DNA of 64,000 nt from Cytophaga aurantiaca DSM 3654 (lineage in GTDB: Bacteria; Bacteroidota; Bacteroidia; Cytophagales; Cytophagaceae), in the NCBI RefSeq assembly GCF_000379725.1, contig NZ_KB903622.1, positions 1 to 64,000 of the forward strand, written 5' to 3'. The position numbers and the translations under genes were made by a program. Shown piece by piece: positions 16,961 to 26,779 of the stretch. Under the pieces are notes generated by a model. The model was given only the letters and a program-made list of their open reading frames with translations, was not told where the DNA came from and did not search any database. How positions within the stretch are numbered: position 1 is the stretch's first letter; the number at the start of each line of letters is the position of its first letter.

Positions 16961-17621
16961 TTCCTCCGAAAAAATAGAAGTCGTAAAGTTAGCGGATCAG
17001 GTTGCTGCTAAGCTGCAACAGCTTATTGCTTCGGGCGAGTATAAGAAAGGCGATAAAATACCAACCGAACCGGAATTGATGGCGCGTTTTGGTGTTGGTC
17101 GTTCAACCGTAAGGGAGTCGGTGAGGATACTGGCAAATGCCGGTCTGGTGACTGTACAGCAAGGGAAGGGAACATTTGTTCAGGATGCGAATGTGGTGAC
17201 GGAGCCGCTACATCAGCGACTGCGAAGAGCAAATACCAAAGAATTGAATGAAGTTCGGCATATGCTTGAGATAACAATGGTTCAGAAGGCAGCTGAAAAC
17301 CGAACGGAGAAAGAAGTAAAACAAATGCGTACGTTGTTAAGTCAACGTAAGAAAGCAATCGAAGAACAGGTTCAGGAAGAATGCTTAAGCGCAGATATTG
17401 CATTCCACGTTGTGATTGCAGAAGCTTCTAAAAATCCCGTACTGATTGATCTGTATAAAACCTTTGCAAAAGTGATCAGCGATTATTTCCAAACGGAATA
17501 TCCCGACACCAAAGCATACAAGCGGTCGCAGGGATTACACGAAAAACTCTGTGAAGCGATTGCAAACAAAGAATCAAAGAAGGCCGGAGAATATATGTCT
17601 CAGATCTTGAGTCTGGATTAA
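16953..17621 (+). CDS. FadR-subfamily GntR transcriptional regulator
   Basis: The 222-residue protein has a winged HTH (about 10-75: GDKIPTEPELMARFGVGRSTVRESVRILANAGLVTVQQGKGTFV) and a helical FCD ligand domain (about 90-222). The latter keeps the metal-binding His in CLSADIAFHVVIAEAS and a second in QGLHEKLCEAI. FadR-type members usually respond to organic acids or sugar acids and repress a nearby transporter or catabolic gene. It lies upstream of an MFS transporter on the same strand, and both carry the same operator, so it probably controls itself and the transporter. The effector is unknown. Confidence 0.9.
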   Translation: MNYSSEKIEVVKLADQVAAKLQQLIASGEYKKGDKIPTEPELMARFGVGRSTVRESVRILANAGLVTVQQGKGTFVQDANVVTEPLHQRLRRANTKELNEVRHMLEITMVQKAAENRTEKEVKQMRTLLSQRKKAIEEQVQEECLSADIAFHVVIAEASKNPVLIDLYKTFAKVISDYFQTEYPDTKAYKRSQGLHEKLCEAIANKESKKAGEYMSQILSLD

Positions 17622-17637
17622 AAAAATTTCAATTAAA

Positions 17638-17660
17638 TCATCAGATGATAGGATGAATTA
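17638..17660 (+). promoter_or_regulatory. GntR operator, copy 2 (upstream of the MFS gene)
   Basis: Second copy of the TCATCAGATGATA-N2-ATGAATTA block, 23 bp before the ATG at 17683. It is exactly 700 bp from copy 1. Confidence 0.65.
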
Positions 17661-17682
17661 AATCAATAAAACAAATACAATT

Positions 17683-18921
17683 ATGGAAAATGAAAATGAA
17701 GTAGCAGAACGGGAGATAGGCCAAACGATTCAAACAACGGTATATCCCATCCTTTTTGCAATCAGTGGTGCACATTTATTAAACGATCTGATTCAACAGT
17801 CGATCCCGATGATGTATCCGGTATTTAAAGAATCGTTACAACTCAGTTTTACACAAATCGGGTTGATTACGTTTGTGTTAAACGTTACTGCGTCGCTGCT
17901 TCAGCCAGCAATTGGTTTGTATACGGATGTAAAACCTAAACCGTATTCGTTGCCGATCGGTATGTGTTTTACCTTGGTCGGAATTATTTCGTTGTCGTAC
18001 GCAACGAATTTCTATCTGGTCCTGGCGTCGGTGTGTGTGGTTGGTATCGGTTCTGCAGTATTACACCCGGAATCTTCACGCGTTGCTTATATGGCATCCG
18101 GAGGTTCGAAGAAAAGAGGGCTTGCGCAATCCATCTTCCAGATCGGCGGAAACACCGGTAGTGCGATAGCACCGTTGGTTGTAGCATGGTTGATTGCGCC
18201 TCAAGGGCAGCATGGAATTATTTATTTAACGGCATTTGCGGTACTTGCAATTGTTATTCAATCGCGGGTATCGATATGGTATAAAAACTATTTAACAAAC
18301 AGAAGTAAAAAGAAGGCAGCATCTTCTGATGAACATAATTTATCCAGAAAAAGAGTGATTGGTGCATTAACGATCTTAGTGGTATTGATCTTTTCGAAGT
18401 TTGTATATGTATCAAGCATCACAAGTTATTACACCTTCTACTTGAATAAAACGTTTGGTTTAACAGTAGAACAATCGCAATTCTATTTGTTTATCTTCCT
18501 TTTGTCTATGGCCATAGGTACTTTCCTTGGTGGACCGATCAGCGATCGTTTCAACAGAAAGCATGTGATCTGGTTTTCTATCTTAGGAACTGCACCGTTT
18601 GCCTTATTATTGCCGTTTGCAAATTTATTCTGGTCGGGAATATTGTGCGTAATGATCGGCTTGATCTTGTCTTCAGCCTTTTCGGTAATACTTGTGTATG
18701 CACAGGAATTAATGCCGGGCAAGATTGGTATGGTGTCGGGCTTGTTCTTCGGACTGGCTTTTGGTATGGGCGGGATCGGTTCTGCAATCTTAGGATTTGT
18801 AGCAGACAAAACGTCGATTGAATATGCATTTCAGATTGCATCCGTACTTCCTTTGTTGGGGCTGGTTGCAGGGTTTTTGCCGAATCTTAAAAAGGAAATG
18901 GAAGCAGGGAAGTCAATGTAG
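17683..18921 (+). CDS. MFS transporter of the fosmidomycin-resistance (Fsr) type
   Basis: The 412-residue, 12-helix transporter has Fsr-family marks: ISGAHLLNDLIQQSIPMMYP in helix 1, QIGLITFVLNVTASLLQPAIGLYTD in helix 2 and the D-K-P-K-P loop. HPESSR-A-MASGGSKKRGLAQSIFQIGGNTGSAIAP follows in helices 4-5. Homologues export fosmidomycin and other small compounds; the native substrate is not known. It follows the GntR regulator by 61 bp and has an operator copy in that gap, so expression is probably ligand-induced. Confidence 0.87.
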   Translation: MENENEVAEREIGQTIQTTVYPILFAISGAHLLNDLIQQSIPMMYPVFKESLQLSFTQIGLITFVLNVTASLLQPAIGLYTDVKPKPYSLPIGMCFTLVGIISLSYATNFYLVLASVCVVGIGSAVLHPESSRVAYMASGGSKKRGLAQSIFQIGGNTGSAIAPLVVAWLIAPQGQHGIIYLTAFAVLAIVIQSRVSIWYKNYLTNRSKKKAASSDEHNLSRKRVIGALTILVVLIFSKFVYVSSITSYYTFYLNKTFGLTVEQSQFYLFIFLLSMAIGTFLGGPISDRFNRKHVIWFSILGTAPFALLLPFANLFWSGILCVMIGLILSSAFSVILVYAQELMPGKIGMVSGLFFGLAFGMGGIGSAILGFVADKTSIEYAFQIASVLPLLGLVAGFLPNLKKEMEAGKSM

Positions 18922-18940
18922 TTGTAGTTTAGTTTAGATT

Positions 18941-18978
18941 TTAAGCTCACTCTTATTTAGGGTGGGCTTTTTTTATTT
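18941..18978 (+). terminator. Terminator of the MFS gene
   Basis: Stem aagctcactc / gggtgggctt with G-U pairs, followed by ttttttta, about 20 bp past the stop codon. Confidence 0.7.
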
Positions 18979-18986
18979 ATAAAATT

Positions 18987-19078
18987 TAACCGCAAAGGAC
19001 GCAAAAGGAAATATTAAAAATGAGTTGTAAGTATAGAAACTCATACTGACAACTGACCACTGTTTACTGGCCACGCTT
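18987..19078. repeat. Heptad-unit element at the gltP stop, with a 9-bp unit tract
   Basis: From 19045 the units actgaca, actgacc, actgttt, actggcc, ac run at exact 7-bp spacing. They overlap the last codons and the TAA (19064-19066) of the minus-strand symporter. Just before lies accgcaaag, gacgcaaaa, gg, two 9-bp units of another simple pattern. Confidence 0.6.
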
Positions 19079-20335
19079 ATCCTCCATCCCCGAAACGGCA
19101 ATCGCGCCACAGGCATCACCCGCAACATTGATAACCGTGCGGAACATATCCAATAAACGGTCCGGAGCCATAATGAGTGCGATGGCTTCAATCGGAACAT
19201 GGATGGCATCTAATACAATGATCAGCGTAATCATGCCTGCGCCAGGAATGCCAGCAGCACCTACAGCAGATAACGTTGCAGTTAACGCAATGATCACCAT
19301 TTGTCCGACTGTAAGATCAATACCTGTAGCCTGTGCAATAAATACGGCTGCAATGCTTTGATATAAAGCAGTGCCGTCCATATTGATGGTTGTGCCAAGA
19401 GAAAGAACAAAATCAGAAATTTCTTTTTTAATGTTAAAGCCGTTGGAAACACGCTCCATGGTAACGGGTAACGTTGCGGCACTTGAACTCGTAGAGAATG
19501 CCATTAAAAATACCGGCTGCATGGTTTTGAAAAATCTTCCGTAGGTAATTTTTGAAAACAAGCGAATGATAAACGGGTACAGAATAAATAAGATCACCGC
19601 TAAACCAGCAATTACAGTAAGCATATAATAAAGTAAGGATAAAAATACACTTACATTGAAACTGATGGATGCGATCAATGCAAATACACCAATAGGTGCG
19701 ATGAGCATAACCAGCATTACCAATTTCATAAATGTTTCATTTAAGCCTTCTATAAACTGTATAACGATGTCTGATTTGGATACATCTACTTTAGATAAGG
19801 CGATACCGAATAAAATAGAAAATATTACAACCTGCAGCATCATGCCGTTGTTGCTCATGGCATGGAAAATATTATTCGGGACCATTTCCGTTATCATATC
19901 CATTGCACCGCCTACACTTTGCTGTGCTTTGTCTATCAGTCCGGTTGTTTTTTCCTGATAGGATGAAAGTAATTCTGTTTTTGTTTTTTCGGGAATAGCA
20001 GATCCTGGTTTGAACACACTGGCAAGCGTCACACCAAGAAGGGTAGAAGTTAGGCAGGTAATAGTAAACAAGGCAAGTGTGCGTCCGCCGATGCGGCCAA
20101 GTTTATTGATATCCCTTAAACCGGCAATTCCACTGATAATCGATGTGATGATCAGTGGAATTGCCAGCATTTGAAGTGATTTAATAAAGACCGTTCCGAA
20201 TGGTTTGATGTAACTTTGTGTCCATGCTGCACCTTCCGTAGTATAACTCGCAGCAATGCTCCATGCTATACCCAGCACCATACCTGCAAGTATTTTAACA
20301 TGCATGGGAATCTTTTTATTTTCCTTTTCAGTCAA
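19064..20335 (-). CDS. gltP: Dicarboxylate/amino-acid:cation symporter (DAACS)
   Basis: The 423-residue protein belongs to the glutamate/aspartate/C4-dicarboxylate symporter family. Marks are the Ser-rich hairpin HP1 ([17 protein letters not shown]), [18 protein letters not shown] in TM7 and the HP2 region [22 protein letters not shown]. It takes up dicarboxylates or acidic amino acids with Na+ or H+; the exact substrate is open. Its ATG overlaps the aroC stop by 8 bp, so it is the last gene of a three-gene operon. The final codons (RGQ-stop) derive from a heptad-repeat element. Confidence 0.92.
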   Translation of the reverse strand: MTEKENKKIPMHVKILAGMVLGIAWSIAASYTTEGAAWTQSYIKPFGTVFIKSLQMLAIPLIITSIISGIAGLRDINKLGRIGGRTLALFTITCLTSTLLGVTLASVFKPGSAIPEKTKTELLSSYQEKTTGLIDKAQQSVGGAMDMITEMVPNNIFHAMSNNGMMLQVVIFSILFGIALSKVDVSKSDIVIQFIEGLNETFMKLVMLVMLIAPIGVFALIASISFNVSVFLSLLYYMLTVIAGLAVILFILYPFIIRLFSKITYGRFFKTMQPVFLMAFSTSSSAATLPVTMERVSNGFNIKKEISDFVLSLGTTINMDGTALYQSIAAVFIAQATGIDLTVGQMVIIALTATLSAVGAAGIPGAGMITLIIVLDAIHVPIEAIALIMAPDRLLDMFRTVINVAGDACGAIAVSGMEDKRGQ

Positions 20336-21410
20336 AACGTATGGCTTTGTTTCTTAAATAAAAATCAACCATAACGATTGCTGCCATTGCTTCCACAATT
20401 GGCACTGCACGAGGTACCACGCATGGATCGTGTCTGCCTTTGCCACTTACAGTAACCGTTTCGCCTTTATCGTTGATGCTTTCCTGGTCGATCATAATGG
20501 TTGCAACCGGCTTGAATGCAACGCGGAAATAAATATCTTCTCCGTTGCTGATACCGCCTTGTATACCACCTGAATGGTTTGTTTGTGTGCGTACCGTGCC
20601 ATCTTCGTCTGCATAGAATTTATCGTTGTGTTGTGAGCCGAATAGTTCCACACCTTCAAATCCGCTGCCGTATTCAAAACCTTTTACAGCATTGATGCTT
20701 AACATGGCTTTGCCAAGTTCTGCATGCAATTTATCAAATACCGGTTCGCCTAAACCTACGGGAGATCCTTCAATCACGCAGCTTACAACGCCACCAACCG
20801 TATCTTTATTCTTACGCGTTTCATCGATGAAGGCAATCATTTTTTCAGCAACTTCATCATCCGGACAACGAATGATGTTTGTTTCTGCATTCGGAATGTT
20901 TAATGCTTTGTAATCTGTTGTCAATTTCAACGGACCTACCTGCGAAACGTATGCCTGAATTTTAATATTTGCTTTTGCTAAAATTATTTTCGCTAATGCT
21001 CCTGCAGCTACACGTGCAAGGGTTTCACGGGCAGAGCTTCTGCCGCCGCCACGGTAATCACGGAAACCATATTTTTCCTGATAGGTATAATCTGCATGTG
21101 ATGGACGATAGCGATCTGCAATGTGCGAATAATCTTTGCTGCGCTGATCTGCATTGCGCACCATCATAGCGATCGGGGTACCTGTAGATTTACCTTCAAA
21201 CACACCGGATAAAATTTCTATCACATCGTCTTCCTGACGTTGTGTAACAATTTTAGATTGTCCCGGTTTTCTGCGAGCCATTTCTGATTGAATAAATGCT
21301 TCGTCGATTTCGATATTAGGCGGACAGCCATCTACTATAACTCCGACAGCATTACCATGAGATTCTCCAAAGGTGGTAATGCGAAATATTGTGCCGTATG
21401 TATTGCTCAT
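20328..21410 (-). CDS. aroC: Chorismate synthase
   Basis: AroC makes chorismate from EPSP in the last common step of aromatic biosynthesis and needs reduced FMN. It is 360 residues with all signatures: [24 protein letters not shown] at the N-terminus, [29 protein letters not shown] in the middle and [24 protein letters not shown] near the end. Its start overlaps the stop of the BatD-like gene (ATGA) and its stop overlaps the start of the symporter gene. Confidence 0.97.
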   Translation of the reverse strand: MSNTYGTIFRITTFGESHGNAVGVIVDGCPPNIEIDEAFIQSEMARRKPGQSKIVTQRQEDDVIEILSGVFEGKSTGTPIAMMVRNADQRSKDYSHIADRYRPSHADYTYQEKYGFRDYRGGGRSSARETLARVAAGALAKIILAKANIKIQAYVSQVGPLKLTTDYKALNIPNAETNIIRCPDDEVAEKMIAFIDETRKNKDTVGGVVSCVIEGSPVGLGEPVFDKLHAELGKAMLSINAVKGFEYGSGFEGVELFGSQHNDKFYADEDGTVRTQTNHSGGIQGGISNGEDIYFRVAFKPVATIMIDQESINDKGETVTVSGKGRHDPCVVPRAVPIVEAMAAIVMVDFYLRNKAIRFD

Positions 21411-22825
21411 TTTTTTATTACAAGAATTGCGGTAACTACTAACATAATCAAAATAATCAGGTTCGCCAAGTAGTTGAACAAATCATTCTGATTGGTTTTA
21501 AATAAGGTATTGTTCGTTTGATAATTATATCGATTATAAAATTCGTCGTTGGTCAGCATGGCATTGCTTTCCGTGATGCGGTCTCCATAAACAGTCAGTA
21601 CAGATTTGGGATGTATCGTATCGTATTTTTGTTTTGAAGGATTGAAATATACATATCGAAATGCATCTGCTAACTCATATTGTCCGCTGCGTAAGGGATT
21701 GATCTGAAACTTAAATTCTTTACGCACACGCCACTGGTCAGTATCAATCACGCGCAACGAAACAATTTCTTCTCCCATCAATTCAATATCGGAAGAAACA
21801 AATTCAAAATTGCCTATGGAAGTAAGGTCTGTATTGGTTTCCAGCACAATCGATAAATACGTTGCCTGTCCATTGCGGATACGTTTCGTATCGAGATAGT
21901 CTTTGATGTAAAACAATCCAACAGGAACTATTTTTGTAGAAGTTGTAGCGGGCAAAGCTTTTACTTTTATTGAAATGCTTTTTTCTTTTAGAAGTATTTT
22001 TTCAGGAAGCCGAACAATGCCTTCCTCATTTGTTCCCCTTTTATACCCATAAACATACCATTCGGTAGCAGGAATAATGATTTCGCCCGACTTTTGAGGA
22101 AAGAGAAATTGATCAATGACTGTGAGTTTTAGAAATTCAATATTGTCTTTGGTAATGGTGTCACGTTCGAATGTATTTGATAAATCCTGGTCCTGTATAA
22201 GGCAATTATTATTTTTGATTTTCTTTTTAAGCAGTTCTTTTTGCTCATGACTATTGACGAAGGTAAACGGAATCGTATTGTCGATAGGTATTAGCAGGTA
22301 GCCCTTGATATGAATAGGCTGCATGGGATACAATTCTTTTGTTGAACTTGTTACATGCCATTCAATAGAAGGAGCATCAAATTGTAATTTTGTTTTTCCG
22401 ATCCACGGCTCTGCAGGTGGTTCTGTTGGGTTGTCCGAAAGTTCAGACAATACCGAAACGGTAAAAGAAGGATTGGTAAACGTTTTATTTTTAGTTTGAA
22501 TACTTATTGCGGGAACATTTTTGGTTCCGGGTTTTATGGGTTCATACCATTGAGTGATCGTATGAGATTTATCTACACCTTCTTTATCGTCAAAGTAGGT
22601 ATGAGACTTCACCATATCTGCGATATCCGGGAATTGATAACTTTTATAGGCGTTGTATTCTTTCTTTGCATCCTTTGAGAATGTAATAGATATACTTAAA
22701 AAATCATTTTTATGTAAGGTGGTATTATTGCATTTAAAAGAAATAGTTTGACTATTTGAAGAATAGCAAATTGCCAGTCCAACAAATAAGGCCAAAGCCA
22801 GTCTATTTATTTGATTTAAATTCAA
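21407..22825 (-). CDS. BatD-like secreted/membrane protein
   Basis: The 472-residue protein has a signal peptide (about 1-26), a long beta-rich periplasmic part (Ig-like, with [15 protein letters not shown] and [11 protein letters not shown] marks) and a single C-terminal membrane helix (about 448-469) with two Lys at the end. This is the layout of BatD/oxygen-tolerance proteins of Bacteroidota, but no BatA/B/C/E gene is next to it. The assignment is therefore to a general family. It is the first gene of the operon with aroC and the symporter (4-bp overlap). Confidence 0.6.
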   Translation of the reverse strand: MNLNQINRLALALFVGLAICYSSNSQTISFKCNNTTLHKNDFLSISITFSKDAKKEYNAYKSYQFPDIADMVKSHTYFDDKEGVDKSHTITQWYEPIKPGTKNVPAISIQTKNKTFTNPSFTVSVLSELSDNPTEPPAEPWIGKTKLQFDAPSIEWHVTSSTKELYPMQPIHIKGYLLIPIDNTIPFTFVNSHEQKELLKKKIKNNNCLIQDQDLSNTFERDTITKDNIEFLKLTVIDQFLFPQKSGEIIIPATEWYVYGYKRGTNEEGIVRLPEKILLKEKSISIKVKALPATTSTKIVPVGLFYIKDYLDTKRIRNGQATYLSIVLETNTDLTSIGNFEFVSSDIELMGEEIVSLRVIDTDQWRVRKEFKFQINPLRSGQYELADAFRYVYFNPSKQKYDTIHPKSVLTVYGDRITESNAMLTNDEFYNRYNYQTNNTLFKTNQNDLFNYLANLIILIMLVVTAILVIKK

Positions 22826-22956
22826 TATCTGATGATTTAGAGGTGATTTTATACAAAAATGACAAATAAACCGGATAAATAGTTGAGAGGTTACAACCTT
22901 TCATGTAATATTAGCGTAATAATTTAAAGTTTTCACCAAAACACCTATTGGGCTAT

Positions 22957-23136
22957 ATGTTAAATTATGCAAAATTTATTCTTGAGAAAGTAAGCTTTGA
23001 TCAGCAGCTTTTTGAGAAGGAATTGATTAAACATTTGAGTGAATTGATTGTAGAAGAAGTTGTAGAGCTAAGAAATTGGTGCTACGAACATTTTGGGCAT
23101 AAGCACGAATTGGTTTTGAAGCGTTGTTTTGCTTAA
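22957..23136 (+). CDS. Small conserved-looking protein, 59 residues
   Basis: The ATG at 22957 gives [15 protein letters not shown] ... ending KRCFA. It is preferred over an in-frame TTG three codons upstream. It is mostly helical and acidic in the middle ([19 protein letters not shown]) and carries two Cys. Similar short proteins with an ILEKVSFD start are, from memory, common in Cytophagales, with no known function. Its stop overlaps the queG stop by 4 bp on the other strand. Confidence 0.68.
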   Translation: MLNYAKFILEKVSFDQQLFEKELIKHLSELIVEEVVELRNWCYEHFGHKHELVLKRCFA

Positions 23137-24077
23137 GAATCTTTTTTTATAAATGTCAGATTTCTGGAGAGCCCTTCGATTTTGGTTCTTTTTATTGCTG
23201 AGTCTTTAAAAAGGATATTGAATACTTCTTTAGTGATTTCTTTTAAAGGCATTTCAAAATATTTTTTGAGTTCTTCCGAAGGGGAGAACTCATTTTTTTT
23301 GATAGGGGTGGCAAAACTGTTCCAGGGACAAACTTCCTGACAGATATCACAGCCAAAAGCCCAGCCTTGCATCTGCTCTTTAAACTCAGGCGGAATCTGC
23401 TCCTTCAATTCAATGGTTAAATAAGAAATGCATTTGCTACCATCTACCTGATACGGCTCTGTAATGGCGTTAGTCGGACAGGCGTCAATACAGCGTGTAC
23501 AGGTTCCGCAATAATCTTTGATCGGTCCGTCGACATCCAGCTCCAGATCAATGATCAGTTCGCCGATGAAAAAGTAGCTGCCGGAATCTTTCGTAATAAT
23601 GTTGCTATGCTTGCCAACCCAGCCTAAACCGCTTTGTTTGGCCCAGGCTTTATCCATCACCGGTGCGGAGTCAACGAATGCTCTGCCGTTCACTTCACCT
23701 ATATGTTTGGTAATGTACTGCAACATTATTTTAAATTTATCTTTCAAGACATGATGATAATCTTTGCCATATGCATAACGGGAAATTTTTACATCGCCTT
23801 CTGAAAGGGTAGTATCTTCCGGAGCTGGAGTATAATTCAGCAATACCGATACAACGGATTTTGCTCCGTCTACTAATTTCCGGGGATCTAACCGTTTGTC
23901 GAAATAATTTTCCATCCACGACATGGTGCCGTGTTGGTTGCGGTTGAGCCAGGATTCAAGGCGCGGTGCTTCTTCTTCTAAAAATCGGGCTGTAGAAATG
24001 CCGCAGTAATCAAAGCCCGCTAGTTTTGCAGCTTCTTTAACAATACGCGTGTTGTGCGATGTCTGCAAAGAAGCCAT
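23133..24077 (-). CDS. queG: Epoxyqueuosine reductase
   Basis: QueG reduces epoxyqueuosine to queuosine in tRNA, using cobalamin and two [4Fe-4S] clusters. It is 314 residues. The N-terminal flavin/cobalamin domain has [15 protein letters not shown] and the conserved [24 protein letters not shown]. The ferredoxin-like part has [13 protein letters not shown] and [13 protein letters not shown]. Its start is 3 bp after the ruvB stop, so the two are co-transcribed. The C-terminus stops soon after the ferredoxin domain, so the HEAT-repeat tail seen in some homologues is short or absent. Confidence 0.94.
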   Translation of the reverse strand: MASLQTSHNTRIVKEAAKLAGFDYCGISTARFLEEEAPRLESWLNRNQHGTMSWMENYFDKRLDPRKLVDGAKSVVSVLLNYTPAPEDTTLSEGDVKISRYAYGKDYHHVLKDKFKIMLQYITKHIGEVNGRAFVDSAPVMDKAWAKQSGLGWVGKHSNIITKDSGSYFFIGELIIDLELDVDGPIKDYCGTCTRCIDACPTNAITEPYQVDGSKCISYLTIELKEQIPPEFKEQMQGWAFGCDICQEVCPWNSFATPIKKNEFSPSEELKKYFEMPLKEITKEVFNILFKDSAIKRTKIEGLSRNLTFIKKDS

Positions 24078-24080
24078 TTC

Positions 24081-25109
24081 TTATTCAAATAAAGTACCTG
24101 ATTGTGCCGGCGGTGTGCGTTGCAAATGCTTGTATGCAAGTGGTGTAACCTCTCTGCCTCTGGATGTACGTTTCATGTATCCTTCCTGAATTAAAAAAGG
24201 TTCGTACACTTCTTCAATGGTTTCGGCTTCTTCGCCTACAGCAGTAGCAATCGTTGACAGACCAACCGGTCCGCCTTTGAATTTATCAACGATGGTTGTA
24301 AGGATGCGGATATCCATATCATCCAAACCGTTGTGATCTACATTCAATGCATTAAGCGCCATACGTGCAATCTCCAGCGTAATGGTGCCATCGCCTTTGA
24401 TCTGAGCAAAGTCTCTTGTACGTCTTAATAAATTATTTGCAATACGAGGAGTACCTCTGCTTCGGCGGGCAATCTCGTATGCTGCTGTTTCAAGAATCGG
24501 TGTATTTAAGAGATCTGAAGAGCGTTGAACAATCTGAGTAAGTAATTTTGCGTCGTAATATTCTAAGCGTGCATTGATGCCAAAACGTGCACGCAGGGGA
24601 GAGGTAAGCAAACCCGCACGTGTAGTAGCACCGATGAGAGTAAACGGATTCAAGCCGATCTGAATGCTTCGGGCATTAGCACCCGAATCCAGCATGATAT
24701 CAATTTTATAATCTTCCATAGCAGAGTATAAATACTCTTCTACCACAGAATTCAAGCGGTGAATTTCATCGATAAACAACACGTCGTTTGTTTGCAGATT
24801 GGTAAGCAAACCTGCCAGATCGCCCGGTTTTTCCAATACAGGGCCCGAAGTGATCTTTATATTCGAATTTAATTCGTTTGAAATAATATTTGAAAGTGTT
24901 GTTTTGCCCAGTCCCGGAGGTCCATGTAGCAATACGTGATCCAAGGGTTCGCCGCGTTGTTTAGCCGCACTGACAAAAACTTTTAGATTTTCGAGTATTT
25001 TATCCTGTCCGGCAAAATCATCAAAAGAAAGCGGCCGCAATGCCCTTTCAATCTCCTTCTCACCGGGAGTAAACTGTTCGTCGTCTGATTTTAAATAGTC
25101 TTCACGCAT
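24081..25109 (-). CDS. ruvB: Holliday junction branch-migration helicase RuvB
   Basis: RuvB is the hexameric motor of the RuvAB complex. The 342-residue length is normal. Walker A GPPGLGKT is at 63-70, Walker B is [10 protein letters not shown], sensor 1 is IGATTRAG and the arginine finger region is LRARFGI. A winged-helix end carries [12 protein letters not shown] and [14 protein letters not shown]. It leads a two-gene operon with queG. ruvA is not in the window. Confidence 0.97.
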   Translation of the reverse strand: MREDYLKSDDEQFTPGEKEIERALRPLSFDDFAGQDKILENLKVFVSAAKQRGEPLDHVLLHGPPGLGKTTLSNIISNELNSNIKITSGPVLEKPGDLAGLLTNLQTNDVLFIDEIHRLNSVVEEYLYSAMEDYKIDIMLDSGANARSIQIGLNPFTLIGATTRAGLLTSPLRARFGINARLEYYDAKLLTQIVQRSSDLLNTPILETAAYEIARRSRGTPRIANNLLRRTRDFAQIKGDGTITLEIARMALNALNVDHNGLDDMDIRILTTIVDKFKGGPVGLSTIATAVGEEAETIEEVYEPFLIQEGYMKRTSRGREVTPLAYKHLQRTPPAQSGTLFE

Positions 25110-25112
25110 TGG

Positions 25113-25121
25113 TACAAAGAT
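25113..25121 (-). promoter_or_regulatory. Possible Bacteroidota -7 box before ruvB
   Basis: The minus strand reads TATCTTTG just upstream of the ruvB ATG, an exact match to TAnnTTTG. No clear TTTG -33 box is seen at the right distance and the leader would be only a few bases, so this is tentative. Confidence 0.3.
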
Positions 25122-25133
25122 AATGAGTTTTAG

Positions 25134-25205
25134 GTGTAAAGTTTTAAGTTCTAAGATGATTCTCTTAAAACTTATTACATAGAACTTAAAACATAGATTC
25201 TTAAA
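25134..25205. repeat. Heptad-unit inverted repeat
   Basis: The 13-bp arms at 25141-25153 (gttttaagttcta) and 25180-25192 are perfectly inverted. The left side runs as 7-bp units aagtttt, aagttct, aagatga. It lies in the divergent gap between ruvB and the methyltransferase gene, without a terminator inside. Confidence 0.6.
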
Positions 25206-25265
25206 TGAACTTCCTTTTGATTAATATTGTATATAATTTCCAATAGCCTGTTTAAAAGAACAAAT

Positions 25266-26003
25266 ATGCCTCAGTTACAGAAAGAATGGTTTGATACCTG
25301 GTTTGATACGCCGTATTACCATATTTTGTATAGCAACCGCAATGAATCTGAAGCGGAAGTGTTTTTAACCAATCTGATGGATCATATGGCTGTTCCAAAA
25401 GGGGCGAGCATACTTGATCTGCCGTGCGGAAAGGGAAGACATACATTATTTCTTGCTGAAAAGGGGTATACATTAACGGGTGCTGATCTTTCTACCGCAA
25501 GTATTTCGCTGGCTAAATCCTATGCACCGAAGGGGGTTACGTTTTTGGTACATGATCTGCGTAAGCCTGCATGGAATGAAGCCTTTGATTATGTATTGAA
25601 TTTGTTTACCAGTTTCGGATATTTTGAAACGGAAGCAGAAGATAAGGCTGCGTTTACAACGCTTTCAAGAGCTTTGAAAGTAGGAGGTTCGCTGGTGATT
25701 GATTTTATGAATGTAACGCATGCCGTGAATTTGTTGAAGGAAGAAGAAACGAAAGTAATGGAAGGCATTGAGTTTTATCTAAAACGATATGTGAAGGATG
25801 GATACATTCATAAAGAAATTCGTTTTGAAGCAGATAATACACCATACTTCTTTACTGAGCGTGTGAAAGCATTGACCTTAGAAGATTTTAAAGAATTCTT
25901 TACCTTTGCCGGACTGACACTGGTTGATACTTTTGGTAGCTACAGGCTAGATGCTTATGATGCTGCAGAATCGGATCGATTAATAATGATTGCTAAAAAA
26001 TAA
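25266..26003 (+). CDS. Class I SAM-dependent methyltransferase
   Basis: The 245-residue protein has a Rossmann methyltransferase core with motif I ILDLPCGKGRHTLFLAEKGY near 48-67, GADLS as the acidic loop and GGSLVIDFMN as post-II. It opens with WFDTWFDTPYYHILYSNRNESEAE, as in a Bacteroidota group of uncharacterised methyltransferases. The ATG at 25266 is preferred to one at 25227, which would add an atypical tail. The substrate is unknown. It precedes the ZIP transporter gene by 5 bp, so they are one operon. Confidence 0.85.
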   Translation: MPQLQKEWFDTWFDTPYYHILYSNRNESEAEVFLTNLMDHMAVPKGASILDLPCGKGRHTLFLAEKGYTLTGADLSTASISLAKSYAPKGVTFLVHDLRKPAWNEAFDYVLNLFTSFGYFETEAEDKAAFTTLSRALKVGGSLVIDFMNVTHAVNLLKEEETKVMEGIEFYLKRYVKDGYIHKEIRFEADNTPYFFTERVKALTLEDFKEFFTFAGLTLVDTFGSYRLDAYDAAESDRLIMIAKK

Positions 26004-26008
26004 CCGAA

Positions 26009-26746
26009 ATGTTACTGAGTGCTATAATTTTATTTTTAGTTGCGTTTATTCCCGCTTTGCTGGTTTATTTTACTTCCGCAAGAGGAACAGAAAACTTCAA
26101 ATTTATTTTGTCGTTTAGCGGAGCGTATTTATTCTCTATCACGGTGATTCATATTTTACCTGAAGCAGTTACGGAATCGGGTAATTTTAAATTGGCAGGA
26201 ATCTTCGTATTGGTAGGATACTTTTTACAAATGCTTATTGAGTATTTTTCTACAGGTGTTGAACACGGACACATACATTTACATCACGATCACAATGGTT
26301 CTCAAAAATATTTCATCATGCTTGCTATGTGTGTGCATGGTTTATTGGAAGGGACTTTGTTGATGCATCCTTCACACATGCATGCGGAAGGCGAACACAA
26401 TACATTACTTATAGGATTGGTGTTACATAAATTACCTGAAGCATTTGCTTTGGCAGCCGTATTGATCGGCTTGATGAAAACACGCACATCGATCTTTGGT
26501 TGGCAGCTGGTATTTGCGCTGGCATCTCCGCTTGGTTTATTTGTAAGTGATTACTTATCCGATCAGGGAATTCTGAATGCCGAAGGTATGGGATTATTAT
26601 TCGCGTTGCTTGCAGGTAATTTCTTGTATATCTCAACAACGATCTTTTTTGAATCAAATCCACAACACAAATTTAAAGCAAACCGATTGGTGATGTCGCT
26701 GCTGGGTGCCGCTACTGCTGTGGTTGTGGAGTATGTATTGGGGTAG
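26009..26746 (+). CDS. ZIP-family metal permease
   Basis: The 245-residue, about 8-helix protein belongs to the ZIP family of Zn2+/divalent metal transporters. It has the His-rich loop HGHIHLHHDHNGSQK near 90-104, a metal-site helix HGLLEGTLLMHPSHMHAEGEH and the second site LHKLPEAFALAAVLIG. Direction is normally import into the cytoplasm; the metal cannot be deduced. It is co-transcribed with the methyltransferase gene. Confidence 0.85.
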   Translation: MLLSAIILFLVAFIPALLVYFTSARGTENFKFILSFSGAYLFSITVIHILPEAVTESGNFKLAGIFVLVGYFLQMLIEYFSTGVEHGHIHLHHDHNGSQKYFIMLAMCVHGLLEGTLLMHPSHMHAEGEHNTLLIGLVLHKLPEAFALAAVLIGLMKTRTSIFGWQLVFALASPLGLFVSDYLSDQGILNAEGMGLLFALLAGNFLYISTTIFFESNPQHKFKANRLVMSLLGAATAVVVEYVLG

Positions 26747-26779
26747 TAGAGACGCAATTTATTGCGTCTTATGTGTATT

